This document shows positions 43,441 through 52,299 of a DNA stretch of 64,000 bases, one piece after another. Where the stretch lies: assembly GCF_023716865.1 (NCBI RefSeq), contig NZ_CP092417.1, forward strand, positions 6,990,501 through 7,054,500. The letters run 5' to 3'. The notes below the pieces were generated by a model. That model was given only the letters and a program-made list of their open reading frames with translations. It had not been told where the DNA came from and did no database searches. Numbering within the stretch: position 1 is the stretch's first letter; every line of letters begins with the position of its first letter. The translations under genes were made by a program, and so were the position numbers. Source of the stretch: Endozoicomonas sp. SCSIO W0465 (lineage in GTDB: Bacteria > Pseudomonadota > Gammaproteobacteria > Pseudomonadales > Endozoicomonadaceae).

Positions 43441-43980
43441 AAAAAACCATCCCAGGCTTTGCGATTAAAGAAGTGAACTCCAAGGCAATCCTGGAATTTT
43501 TCTGCCACTTGACCGTGAAATCATGGCCCACCAGGTAACTCATGGTGTGTTCATTCAGGACAAAGATTTTTCATGGACGATGCAGCAAGGTCTGAAAATT
43601 CTCACGACGCTTGCTCTGAGTGCTGCCAAACCAGGTAAATTCTGGATCAAAGTGATAACCCTGAATATTCTCTGGAGACGACCACTTATGTAGGTACCAT
43701 CCGGGGTAAGCCAGTGTTCCAGCTCATAGCGGGTGACGAATACAGAAAACGACAACTCCTGTACGTCATAATAAGTAACTTCTTTTAATATTGACCCTTC
43801 TGGTAACTCGCTTATCCAAGCGGGCATTATCCTCAAGAAGACAGGTATTATCCTCCCGGAGACGGCTATTATCCTCAACAAGAAGTAGCGTGACTTTTTC
43901 TCAAGGTTTGTCGTATATGTCAGCAGTTTCCTGACTAAGTCGTATTTTAGATCGTCTGGAATCTCAAAGGGAAAAGTCAT
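43441..43980 (-). pseudogene. Degenerate transposase with internal deletions
   Basis: The minus-strand ORF at 43555-43980 begins like a transposase (MTFPFEIPDDLKYDLVRKLLTYT) and has ELPEGSILKEVTYYDVQEL and YELEHWLTPDGTYISGRL. It then runs out of frame into pieces of a C-terminal domain (VLNEHTMSYLVGHDFTVKWQKNFQDCLGVHFFNRKAWDGF, in another frame near 43445-43562). Family is uncertain, perhaps IS66-related. It sits exactly between the two duplicated copies and may mark how the duplication formed. Confidence 0.65.
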
Positions 43981-44205
43981 GAGTGATAAATGTAGACGAC
44001 TACGGGAAATTTTGCCTTATACCCGTGGTTTTTGAGCACTTACAGGAACCATTATTCACACAAAATGTCCACCATTAGGATTCATCCCAAAATCGGGATT
44101 CTGATTTGCCCTTATGCAATATGGTAGTCGTTTGAACTTGCCGCAACGCATGAAGCAACGATTTTGGGTTCCCTAATCACTTAATCACACATTGGAGTGA
44201 ATACT

Positions 44206-45867
44206 ATGGGACCTATTACACCGTCAAACCAAAATATATCACTGTCATTGCCGCCAATAAATCCGGCAGACGCATCGTCCGTGCCCACCTTATCGGTTTC
44301 AGATGTCGTTAAACAACTGATGGATAAAGTATCACTTACGTTATTAGCCATGACAGAGGACGCAAGCACAGCCTTGTCTCCTGCCAGCCTGGCGCCGGTT
44401 CTGGGTATGGTTCTGGCGTGTATAGAAGATAACAACAAAAAGGAATCAATCCTGGGGATTCCCGAAGGTTCCTTAACTCCAGATCTGGAGTCTGATATCC
44501 ATCAAGAACTCGGCAAATTCAGCATAAAATACCCTTACAATAGCGATGATAGAAAGCCAGTTTCTTCCGCCAACTTCATTGCTTCTGACTATGCCCACAG
44601 GGACGAGTATCTTGATCAGATATTGTCTACATATTATCAAACCGAAAAACTGAATGATGATACCAAGAAAGTAGCGGACATTACGGATCTTTTTGTTCAT
44701 GGTAAAACCAGAGGAGAAATGAAAACGTTGTTTGATGGCCTTGACGAATCTCAGCGGGAAAACGTTAGAGCGGTATTGGGTAATGTGATGGAGTTCCGGG
44801 GTGCCTGGGAGACACGTTTTGACCCGGCTCATACGACTTCGGGCCATTTTCTGTGCGCAGATGGCTCTCGTGTCGATAACGCCAAGATGATGTGTACAAC
44901 GGAAAAAGTTCAATACGCTAAAAACACAAAATTTGTTGCCATTGCCAAAGAGCTCCAATCAGGCCTTAAATTTGTCGCAATAAAACCCCACTTACCCAGT
45001 GCAACAGCAATTTCGACCCTTAGTCGTCCCACCATTAATAGTCTGAAGCACCAGCTAAATGATGAAGGTAAAGTAAATGTGGAGCTAACGCTACCCAAAA
45101 TAGACGTAGCGGGCAGTTGTGACACTGTGCTACTGGAGAAAATTGAACAGGCATTGGGAACCACCATAACAGCACAACATCTATCAAGGTTAGGCACAGC
45201 ACCCTCTGATGACCTGCACATGGTACAAAAACTCATAGCGTCCATTGATGAAGAAGGTGCTTACGGTAAAATTGCCACTGCCGCAGTAACTACAGCCAGG
45301 GGCTTTGAAAGGACCCCTTGCTTTGATTTTAACTGCCCCGGCTACATGTGCATTGTAGACAGAGAAGGTAACCCGTTGCTTGAATTGGTAATTAAGGATG
45401 GCAGCTTTTTAGTCTGTGATGGCTCACCCAAGATCACCCCCGCTAAAGACGCGACATCTGATGACAAACATAATACATCCGATGATGAATGGTTCGAGAG
45501 AATAGTGGATGAAAACAGATTTTCTTCTGCCCCCAGGCCAAATAGGCAAAAGCCAATTGGGAATGCTCCTGATGATAAAACCAAGGACTTAATATCCATT
45601 GATGTGAATACTTTAATACAGCAAAGGTTCAACCCGAATGGGGAGTTTAAGATTACTGCTATATCAATGGATAAGATGGACTTATCAATCAGGGTTAATT
45701 CTTCAGAGGAAGCCAATAAGCTCAGAGAAAGAATATTAGAATCAATTGGAAAAGAAGAATGCGGTAAATTCGTTGACGTTTGGGATTCACCCCGTAGTGG
45801 CATTAAGGTAGTTTTTTTACTTACAGCCCGTGATAAACTGGTTGATCTGTTAACTCCATTAAAATAA
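44206..45867 (+). CDS. Serpin-family protein 2, with C-terminal extension
   Basis: 553 aa, the same length as the paralog at 41374, with the same ribosome site (TGGAG, eight bases). Serpin blocks are kept: STALSPASLAPVLGMVL, LGNVMEFRGAWETRFDP, VELTLPKIDV, the hinge IDEEGAYGKIATAAV and NCPGYMCIVD. The predicted reactive loop differs (TTARGFERTPCFDFN here; STLRCSEKTFGFNFN in copy 1), yet P1 is Arg in both (Arg365 here). The C-terminal extension (404-553) is also kept, most divergent near its end. No signal peptide. Convergent with aceF and separated by a terminator. Confidence 0.85.
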   Translation: MGPITPSNQNISLSLPPINPADASSVPTLSVSDVVKQLMDKVSLTLLAMTEDASTALSPASLAPVLGMVLACIEDNNKKESILGIPEGSLTPDLESDIHQELGKFSIKYPYNSDDRKPVSSANFIASDYAHRDEYLDQILSTYYQTEKLNDDTKKVADITDLFVHGKTRGEMKTLFDGLDESQRENVRAVLGNVMEFRGAWETRFDPAHTTSGHFLCADGSRVDNAKMMCTTEKVQYAKNTKFVAIAKELQSGLKFVAIKPHLPSATAISTLSRPTINSLKHQLNDEGKVNVELTLPKIDVAGSCDTVLLEKIEQALGTTITAQHLSRLGTAPSDDLHMVQKLIASIDEEGAYGKIATAAVTTARGFERTPCFDFNCPGYMCIVDREGNPLLELVIKDGSFLVCDGSPKITPAKDATSDDKHNTSDDEWFERIVDENRFSSAPRPNRQKPIGNAPDDKTKDLISIDVNTLIQQRFNPNGEFKITAISMDKMDLSIRVNSSEEANKLRERILESIGKEECGKFVDVWDSPRSGIKVVFLLTARDKLVDLLTPLK

Positions 45868-45885
45868 TAAATATATAAAATTCAG

Positions 45886-45914
45886 AATCCGGAGATTAAT
45901 CACCTCCGGATTGT
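45886..45914 (+). terminator. Terminator after serpin copy 2
   Basis: Stem AATCCGGAG (45886-45894) with CTCCGGATT (45904-45912). The T-tract is weaker than in copy 1 (TTG follows). It may also serve aceF on the minus strand. Confidence 0.75.
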
Positions 45915-45925
45915 TAGCAAACGTC

Positions 45926-47890
45926 TCAAAGAAGCAGCTTGCGAATATCGTTCAACAATTCACCCAACATGGTGGTGAAGCGTGCCGCATCTGCCCCGTT
46001 GACGGCTCTGTGGTCATAAGAGAGAGACAACGGTAACATCAGCCTCGGATCAAAATCCTTACCATTCCACAGCGGCTTAATGGCAGCCCTGGACAGGCCA
46101 AGAATGGCCACTTCTGGCGCGTTGACGATGGGCGTAAACGCTGTGCCACCGATGGAACCCAGGCTGGAGACGGTAAAGCAACCGCCCTGCATTTCGTCAG
46201 GCTTCAGCTTCTTGTCACGGGCCTTACCAGCCAGCTCGATACACTCGGCAGACAGCTCCCACAGGCTCTTCTGGTCGACGTTCTTGATGACCGGAACCAG
46301 CAAGCCATCGGGCGTATCGACTGCAACACCAATATTGATGTACTTCTTGTAGATCAGCGTTTCACCATCCGGGCTCAGAGAAGTGCAGAACTGTGGCAGT
46401 TCTTTCAACACATAGGCAACGGCTTTCAGAATAAACGGCAGTGGTGTCAGTTTGGTACCACGAGCCTCGGCCATGGCTTTCTGAGCCTTACGGAACGCTT
46501 CCAGTTCAGTAATGTCACACTCATCAAACTGGGTAACGTGTGGCACATTCAGCCAGGAGCGCTGGAAGTTCTGGGCCGCCACTTTACGCAGGCGACTCAG
46601 GGCAACCTTCTCGATGTCACCCCACTTGCTGAAGTCGATCTCTGGCATGGCTGGAATGCCCAACCCGGAAGAGACACCCTGAGCAGCTCCTTGCCCTGAA
46701 AGTGCCTTGTCACTGAGGCGCTTCTTGACGTACTTCTGCACGTCTTCTTTCAGAATGCGACGACGGGGACCACTGCCGGTCACTTCGGCAAGGTCAACAC
46801 CGAACTCACGGGCCAGCTTGCGCACTGCAGGGCCAGCATGGAATTTGCGGTTGACCCGCCCAAGTTCCACCGGGTTTGCTTCAGCACGGGGTGGTGGCGC
46901 TGATGGCGCACGGGACGGAGTCTCCTGCTGCGGTGGCGTAATGGCAGGCGCAGCGGCTGCCGGAGCCGGCTGGCTGACCACGGGTGCTTCAGCGCCACCA
47001 GACACTTCAATATCCAGAACCAGGTCACCCTGGCTCAGGGTATCGCCCTCTTTGACCATGATGGCTTTTACGACACCGGCAAACGGTGACGGCACTTCCA
47101 TGGTCGCCTTGTCGGATTCCAGCACGATCAGTGATGCTTCTTCTTCAATCTGATCGCCAACGCTGACACAGACCTCAATTACGGGAACATTCTCAGCACC
47201 AATATCCGGTACCGTAACTTTCTCAATGCGTGGTCCAGACTGTGGCGGAGCAGGCACAACAGCGGCAGGCTCTGGTGGTGCTGCTACCGGCGCTGGTTTA
47301 TCAGAAACAGCGACCAAACCACCGCCATTAACTTCAACGTCGATCACCAGGTCACCCTGACTCAGGGCGTCACCTTCCTTGACGTGAATGGCTTTCACCA
47401 CGCCTGCTAATGGTGAAGGCACTTCCATGGTCGCTTTGTCAGACTCCAGGACAATCAATGAGTCTTCCGGGGCAACGGTGTCCCCAACCTTCACACAAAC
47501 CTCAATCACCGGCACATTCTCAGCACCGATGTCGGGTACATGCATAGACTCAATCCGGGAGCCACCGGCCTGCACCGCTTCCGCAGTCGAAGCTGCCACC
47601 ACGGGGGCTTCTGCTGGCTGCCCGCTATCCGCTGAAGGTTTTGCAACCTCAGATGCTGCGGCAGCCATCTTGACCATCGGCGCACCTTCACCGACATGGT
47701 CACCAACCGTCAGCAGCACTTCTGTCACCACGCCATCGTGTGGTGCCGGGACTTCCATGGTTGCCTTGTCAGACTCCAGGACAATCAGGGAGTCTTCAGC
47801 CGATACCGTATCACCGGGCTTGACGCAGATTTCGATAACTTCTGCCTCGCCACTGCCGATATCTGGAACCTTGATGATTTCGTCACTCAT
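45926..47890 (-). CDS. aceF: Dihydrolipoamide acetyltransferase, E2 of pyruvate dehydrogenase
   Basis: 654 aa. Three N-terminal lipoyl domains, each with the lipoyl-lysine motif ESDKATMEVP (first Lys42), are joined by Ala/Pro linkers. The E1/E3-binding domain is FHAGPAVRKLAREFGVDLAEVTGSGPRRRILKEDVQKYV, and the catalytic domain ends with SYDHRAVNGADAARF. It transfers acetyl groups to CoA in the pyruvate dehydrogenase complex. 28 bp downstream of aceE; AAGG about 8 bases before the ATG. Long plus-strand ORFs over this gene are shadows caused by codon bias. Confidence 0.97.
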   Translation of the reverse strand: MSDEIIKVPDIGSGEAEVIEICVKPGDTVSAEDSLIVLESDKATMEVPAPHDGVVTEVLLTVGDHVGEGAPMVKMAAAASEVAKPSADSGQPAEAPVVAASTAEAVQAGGSRIESMHVPDIGAENVPVIEVCVKVGDTVAPEDSLIVLESDKATMEVPSPLAGVVKAIHVKEGDALSQGDLVIDVEVNGGGLVAVSDKPAPVAAPPEPAAVVPAPPQSGPRIEKVTVPDIGAENVPVIEVCVSVGDQIEEEASLIVLESDKATMEVPSPFAGVVKAIMVKEGDTLSQGDLVLDIEVSGGAEAPVVSQPAPAAAAPAITPPQQETPSRAPSAPPPRAEANPVELGRVNRKFHAGPAVRKLAREFGVDLAEVTGSGPRRRILKEDVQKYVKKRLSDKALSGQGAAQGVSSGLGIPAMPEIDFSKWGDIEKVALSRLRKVAAQNFQRSWLNVPHVTQFDECDITELEAFRKAQKAMAEARGTKLTPLPFILKAVAYVLKELPQFCTSLSPDGETLIYKKYINIGVAVDTPDGLLVPVIKNVDQKSLWELSAECIELAGKARDKKLKPDEMQGGCFTVSSLGSIGGTAFTPIVNAPEVAILGLSRAAIKPLWNGKDFDPRLMLPLSLSYDHRAVNGADAARFTTMLGELLNDIRKLLL

Positions 47891-47918
47891 TCCTCATACC
47901 TTCTCTTCAGTTCCGGAC

Positions 47919-50576
47919 TCAGCAATACAGAGGGTTAGCCCTGGTTGGGTCGATATCAAACTTCCTGATGGCCTCACTGACCACAGACGCCTCCAGCTCA
48001 CCATCCTGAACCAGCGCATACAGGGCAGCCACCACGATGAAGTAACGGTCTACCTCGAAGAAGCGACGCAGCTGTTCCCGAGTATCGGAGCGACCAAACC
48101 CGTCAGTACCCAGAGAAACGAAAGTTGCAGGCACGAATTCACGAATCTGGTTAGCGTACAGGCTCATATAGTCAGTGGCAGCAATAACCGGACCTTTACG
48201 GCCAGAGAGCTGCTGCTCAACCCAGCTGACTTGCTGTTCAGATTCCGGGTTCAGCATGTTGTAACGCCTGGCGTCCTGACCATTACGGGCCAGTTCATTA
48301 AAGCTGGTTGCGCTCCAGATATCAGACTCAATGTTGAATTCTTCACGCAGAATACCGGCGGCAGCACGTACCTCTTCAAGAATAGTGCCACAACCCATCA
48401 GCTGGACCTTAAGTCCCTGGTTGCGGGAATTTTCTTCCAGATTGTAAAGTCCCCTGATGATGCCCTCTATCACTTCCGGTCCTTCCGGCAGTGCTGGCTG
48501 ACGGTAGTTTTCATTCATGGCGGTGATGTAGTACCAGACATTGTCACCGTTGCCATACATACGCTGCAGACCGTTCTGGATAATCACCGCCATTTCATAG
48601 CCGTAGGTCGGATCATAGCTGATGCAGTTCGGTACGGTGGACGCCAGAATATGGCTGTGGCCGTCCTGATGTTGCAAACCTTCACCGTTCAGCGTGGTAC
48701 GCCCCGCCGTCGCACCAATCAGGAAGCCACGCGCCTGAATATCACCCGCAGCCCAGGCCAGATCGCCAGTCCGCTGGAAACCAAACATGGAATAGAACGC
48801 ATAGAACGGAATCATCGGCACGTTGTTGCTGCTGTAGGAGGTTGCGGCAGCGACCCAGGCGGCGTGGGCACCCGCTTCGTTAATACCCGCTTCCAGAATC
48901 TGCCCCTGCCTGGATTCTTTGTAGAACATGACCTGGTCGGAGTCTACCGGGTCATAGTTCTGGCCTTCTGCAGAGTAGATACCCAGCTGTCGGAACATCC
49001 CTTCCATACCAAAGGTACGGGCTTCATCCGGAATGATCGGTACGATGTGCTTACCAAGGCTCTTGTCTTTGGCCAGTGCGCTCAGAATACGGACGTAAGC
49101 CATGGTGGTGGAGATTTCACGCTCACCACTGCCCTTGGTTACCGCCTCAAAAGCCTCAAGGCCGGGAATTTCCAGCTTTACGTCCGTTTCGACACGGCGC
49201 TGTGGAATAAAGCCACCCAGCTTTTCACGACGCTTGCGCATGTACTTCATTTCCGGGCTGTCAGCGTCAGGCTTGAAGTAAGGCAGGGTCTCAATGTCTT
49301 CGTCTTTGATCGGCAGGTCGAAGCGATCACGGAAGTGCTTCAGGTCATCAACCGGCAGTTTCTTAACATTGTGGCTGACGTTGGCCGCTTCACCGGTGGC
49401 ACCGGTACCGTAACCCTTCACTGTTTTGGCTAGAATCACAGTAGGCTGGCCATTATGGTTAACCGCCTCGTGGTAGGCAGCAAAGACTTTGTAGGGGTCA
49501 TGGCCACCCCGGTTCAAACGCCAGATATCATCATCCGACAGGTGTTCAACCAGCTTCAGGGCTTCAGGGTCACGGCCAAAGAAGTGTTCACGGGTCCAGG
49601 CACCGCCTTTCGCCTTACAGTTCTGGTAATCACCATCAACGGCTTTGTCCATCACTTCCTGCAGCTTGCCATGCTTGTCCTGGGCCAGCAGCGGATCCCA
49701 ATGACGGCCCCATACTACTTTGATAACGTTCCAGCCAGCGCCACGGAAAATACCTTCCAGCTCCTGAATGATCTTACCGTTACCACGCACCGGGCCGTCG
49801 AGACGTTGCAGGTTACAGTTGACCACGAAGATCAGGTTATCCAGCTTCTCACGACCGGCCAGGGAGATGGCACCGAGCGATTCCGGCTCATCCATCTCAC
49901 CATCACCCAAAAATGCCCAGACTTTACGATTCTGATCCGGGGACATACCACGGTTAATCAGGTACTTCATAAAGTGAGCCTGATAGATCGCCTGCAGAGG
50001 GCCGAGACCCATGGATACGGTCGGGAATTGCCAGAAGTCCGGCATCAGCTTGGGGTGGGGGTAGGAAGAAAGCCCATTGCCATCCACTTCCTGACGGAAA
50101 TTATCCAGCTGGCCCTCGTCCAGACGACCTTCCAGAAAGGCCCGAGAGTAGATACCGGGCGATACGTGCCCCTGGTAGTAAACCAGGTCGCCTTCACGGT
50201 CACTTTCATGGCCGTGGAAGAAGTAGTTGTAACCGATGTCATAAAGAGTGGCACTGGAAGCGAAGGAAGAGATATGCCCCCCCAGGCTGCTGTCTTTCCT
50301 GTTGGCGCGCATCACCATGGCCAGGGCATTCCAGCGGACCAGGGAGCGAATACGGCGCTCCATAAACAGGTCACCAGGCATGCGGGCTTCTTTTTCTGGT
50401 GGAATGGTATTGCGATAAGGCGTGGTAATCGCGTAGGGCAGCTGCGTACCTTTGGCACGAGCATGCTGAGAAAGCCGGGTCAGCAGAAAATGAGCACGGT
50501 CTTCGCCTTCCTGTTCAAGAACGGAATCCAGTGCTTCCAGCCATTCCCTGGTTTCTATAGGGTCGATATCATGCAT
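47919..50576 (-). CDS. aceE: Pyruvate dehydrogenase E1 component, homodimeric type
   Basis: 885 aa, near the 887 of E. coli. Thiamine-diphosphate motif GDGEMDEPESLGAISLAGREKLDNLIFVVNCNLQ; other blocks: DPIETREWLEALDSVLEQEG at the start, GHESDREGDLVYYQGHVSPGIYSRAFLEGRL, GYGTGATGEAANVSHNVKKL, and FGRSDTREQLRRFFEVD at the end. First gene of the aceE-aceF operon. No pdhR is seen upstream. Confidence 0.97.
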   Translation of the reverse strand: MHDIDPIETREWLEALDSVLEQEGEDRAHFLLTRLSQHARAKGTQLPYAITTPYRNTIPPEKEARMPGDLFMERRIRSLVRWNALAMVMRANRKDSSLGGHISSFASSATLYDIGYNYFFHGHESDREGDLVYYQGHVSPGIYSRAFLEGRLDEGQLDNFRQEVDGNGLSSYPHPKLMPDFWQFPTVSMGLGPLQAIYQAHFMKYLINRGMSPDQNRKVWAFLGDGEMDEPESLGAISLAGREKLDNLIFVVNCNLQRLDGPVRGNGKIIQELEGIFRGAGWNVIKVVWGRHWDPLLAQDKHGKLQEVMDKAVDGDYQNCKAKGGAWTREHFFGRDPEALKLVEHLSDDDIWRLNRGGHDPYKVFAAYHEAVNHNGQPTVILAKTVKGYGTGATGEAANVSHNVKKLPVDDLKHFRDRFDLPIKDEDIETLPYFKPDADSPEMKYMRKRREKLGGFIPQRRVETDVKLEIPGLEAFEAVTKGSGEREISTTMAYVRILSALAKDKSLGKHIVPIIPDEARTFGMEGMFRQLGIYSAEGQNYDPVDSDQVMFYKESRQGQILEAGINEAGAHAAWVAAATSYSSNNVPMIPFYAFYSMFGFQRTGDLAWAAGDIQARGFLIGATAGRTTLNGEGLQHQDGHSHILASTVPNCISYDPTYGYEMAVIIQNGLQRMYGNGDNVWYYITAMNENYRQPALPEGPEVIEGIIRGLYNLEENSRNQGLKVQLMGCGTILEEVRAAAGILREEFNIESDIWSATSFNELARNGQDARRYNMLNPESEQQVSWVEQQLSGRKGPVIAATDYMSLYANQIREFVPATFVSLGTDGFGRSDTREQLRRFFEVDRYFIVVAALYALVQDGELEASVVSEAIRKFDIDPTRANPLYC

Positions 50577-51290
50577 ACAAATCGGCTCCGAGATCGATAA
50601 AGCCGGGAACCTGACGGAGAATAGGCTGACATCAATCTATTCTCTGCCAAACTCCCGGGTCAGGCGCAGATGAGACAGAATCAAGGCAGGAAAAAGAATT
50701 TCTGCCCTGAACCTGGATCAGAGTTTCCGGACAAATGGTCGGAATGGATCAGACAGCCCCTCCCACAGGAGGCAATGCACTTTATCTCGCCAGCTTCACA
50801 GGTGAGCCTGATGCCCGGTTATCCTGCCAAGCGAGTAGCAATCCTGCTAACCCTTACGCCTGTTGACGTATCAAACTGCCACACCAAACCTTGTGTTCGT
50901 TATTGTTAATGATTGATCACTTGCAACATCAAGCATACCGAACAAATTTCGTCTAACAGCCCAAGGTAAAAAAAATGATATTAATCAACTGTAATATAAC
51001 TACAAGATAAGCAATTTCCGCAATGAGTACCAGTACTTATGTGTATTTTTTATTGCGAAAAGCATTGATTTTTCAGGAAAAACCCTGCAGCACGCACAAC
51101 AAAATCAATCAAACCAGCTCATGATTTGCCAATTCCGGGTTTTGTTGGTTAAAAGCCGAATACCTAAAGTTTTGACAACAGAAATATTGATATTACTCAA
51201 TAATCGATGTCATCAGGGACATAATTACCAACCCGGAGCCTGGCACTCAAAGGTGTGCCAGATCAGGCCAGCAAGGCAGCAATGCTTCAT
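50577..51290. other. Non-coding region upstream of aceE
   Basis: About 715 bp with no convincing gene. An 8-bp inverted repeat, GAGAATAG (50617-50624) and CTATTCTC (50637-50644), lies in the likely aceE leader and could be an operator or hairpin. The stretch 50930-51200 is AT-rich. The aceE promoter should be here. The right part lies downstream of the lpxL-like gene on the minus strand; a weak TGGCAC/GTGCCA stem at 51241-51260 has no T-run. Confidence 0.5.
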
Positions 51291-52163
51291 TCATCGTTCC
51301 CGGCTTCTTTTCCAGCGACGATGGCTCCAGAGAAACGTTTCCGGCTGTTCATGGATCGCTGCTTCCGCCGCATTTACATAAGCATTAATGATCTGATGAT
51401 TGTTTTTATCATCCGCATGTTCATAAGGGGGCATGGCCAGCTCTTTAAACTCAAGTTCATAGTAACCACGCTTTAGCCGTCGGCACTGGGCAAAAAAGAC
51501 AGGGTACCGGGTCAGGTAAGCCAGTTTCTCAGCTCCAAGGTAAAACGGAGCTTCCTTATTGAGATAGGAAACCCAGTAACTGCCTTCACCTTCTGCCGGT
51601 GCCTGATCTGCCAACATGACAAAAAGCCGGAAACTGTTTTTGCGTTTAAGAATATCTCGTCCAGCCTGTTTCATTGGAATGGGGCGGGAATTAAAACGGC
51701 TGCGCACCTCCCGGATGAACTGATCCCAACCTTGGTGATGCAAAGGTTTGTAAACCGGGTCAATTGGGATATCGAGGTGTTGCGAGGCGCCATGGAGCAT
51801 CCACTCCCAATTTCCCTGGTGGATGGTTAACACGATGATAGGCCTGTTTTGTCCGGCATCTTTGTGAACAGAACATTGAATTAGCTGTTCTTCACCCTTG
51901 ATCCGACAACGTTTTTTAAACTGCTCAGCACTCATTTGATGGGCTTTAACCACCTCCATAAAAAGGTCTGCAAAGTGCCGGTAAAACTGCTTTGCCAAAC
52001 GCTTTATTTCTTTTTCGCTCTTCTCAGGGAAGGCCTGCCTGATATTGCGACAGACAACGTCTCTTCGATAACCAAAAAGATAATAAAGAGAAAAATAAAC
52101 AAACCATCCCAACCGATAAATCAAAAAAAATGGTAAATAGGATATTATTCGAATAAAAAGCAT
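51291..52163 (-). CDS. LpxL/LpxM-type lipid A acyltransferase
   Basis: 290 aa. N-terminal membrane anchor (IISYLPFFLIYRLGWFVYFSLYYLFG), then the LpxL family block RRDVVCRNIRQAFPEKSEKEIKRLAKQFYRHFADLFMEVV. The acyltransferase HX4E motif is in TIHQGNWEWML; later VMLADQAPAEGEG and FFAQCRRLKRGYYELEF fit. It adds a secondary acyl chain to Kdo2-lipid A at the inner membrane. I cannot say laurate or myristate. Divergent from glnE. Heptosyltransferase genes lie further along. Confidence 0.9.
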   Translation of the reverse strand: MLFIRIISYLPFFLIYRLGWFVYFSLYYLFGYRRDVVCRNIRQAFPEKSEKEIKRLAKQFYRHFADLFMEVVKAHQMSAEQFKKRCRIKGEEQLIQCSVHKDAGQNRPIIVLTIHQGNWEWMLHGASQHLDIPIDPVYKPLHHQGWDQFIREVRSRFNSRPIPMKQAGRDILKRKNSFRLFVMLADQAPAEGEGSYWVSYLNKEAPFYLGAEKLAYLTRYPVFFAQCRRLKRGYYELEFKELAMPPYEHADDKNNHQIINAYVNAAEAAIHEQPETFLWSHRRWKRSRER

Positions 52164-52299
52164 GCTCGGCGTGTATCAGTTATTTAAAAAACCCCATTAT
52201 AGTCATTGATCACCTCTGACAAGTCAGGATGCCAAGCCTACTGGCAGTCCCATAACCATTCCCATAAAATGGCTCCAGCAACCAGAAGAGAGCGGGTTT

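Larger units (their letters stand above)
44044..46218. repeat. Copy 2 of the large tandem duplication (serpin gene plus intact aceF 3' end)
   Basis: Counterpart of 41074-43386. Here the aceF part is joined to the full gene, so this is probably the ancestral junction and copy 1 the derived one. Confidence 0.92.

Noticed and set aside
47388..49433. 681-codon plus-strand ORF opposite aceF/aceE
   Set aside because: It is the mirror of two confidently identified genes, has no ribosome site and low-complexity composition; high third-position bias of aceE/aceF keeps the antisense frame open.
49455..50600. 381-codon plus-strand ORF opposite aceE
   Set aside because: Same reason: antisense shadow with no family resemblance.
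50670..50909. 79-codon ORF upstream of aceE
   Set aside because: No ribosome site or family resemblance; probably chance in the aceE promoter region.
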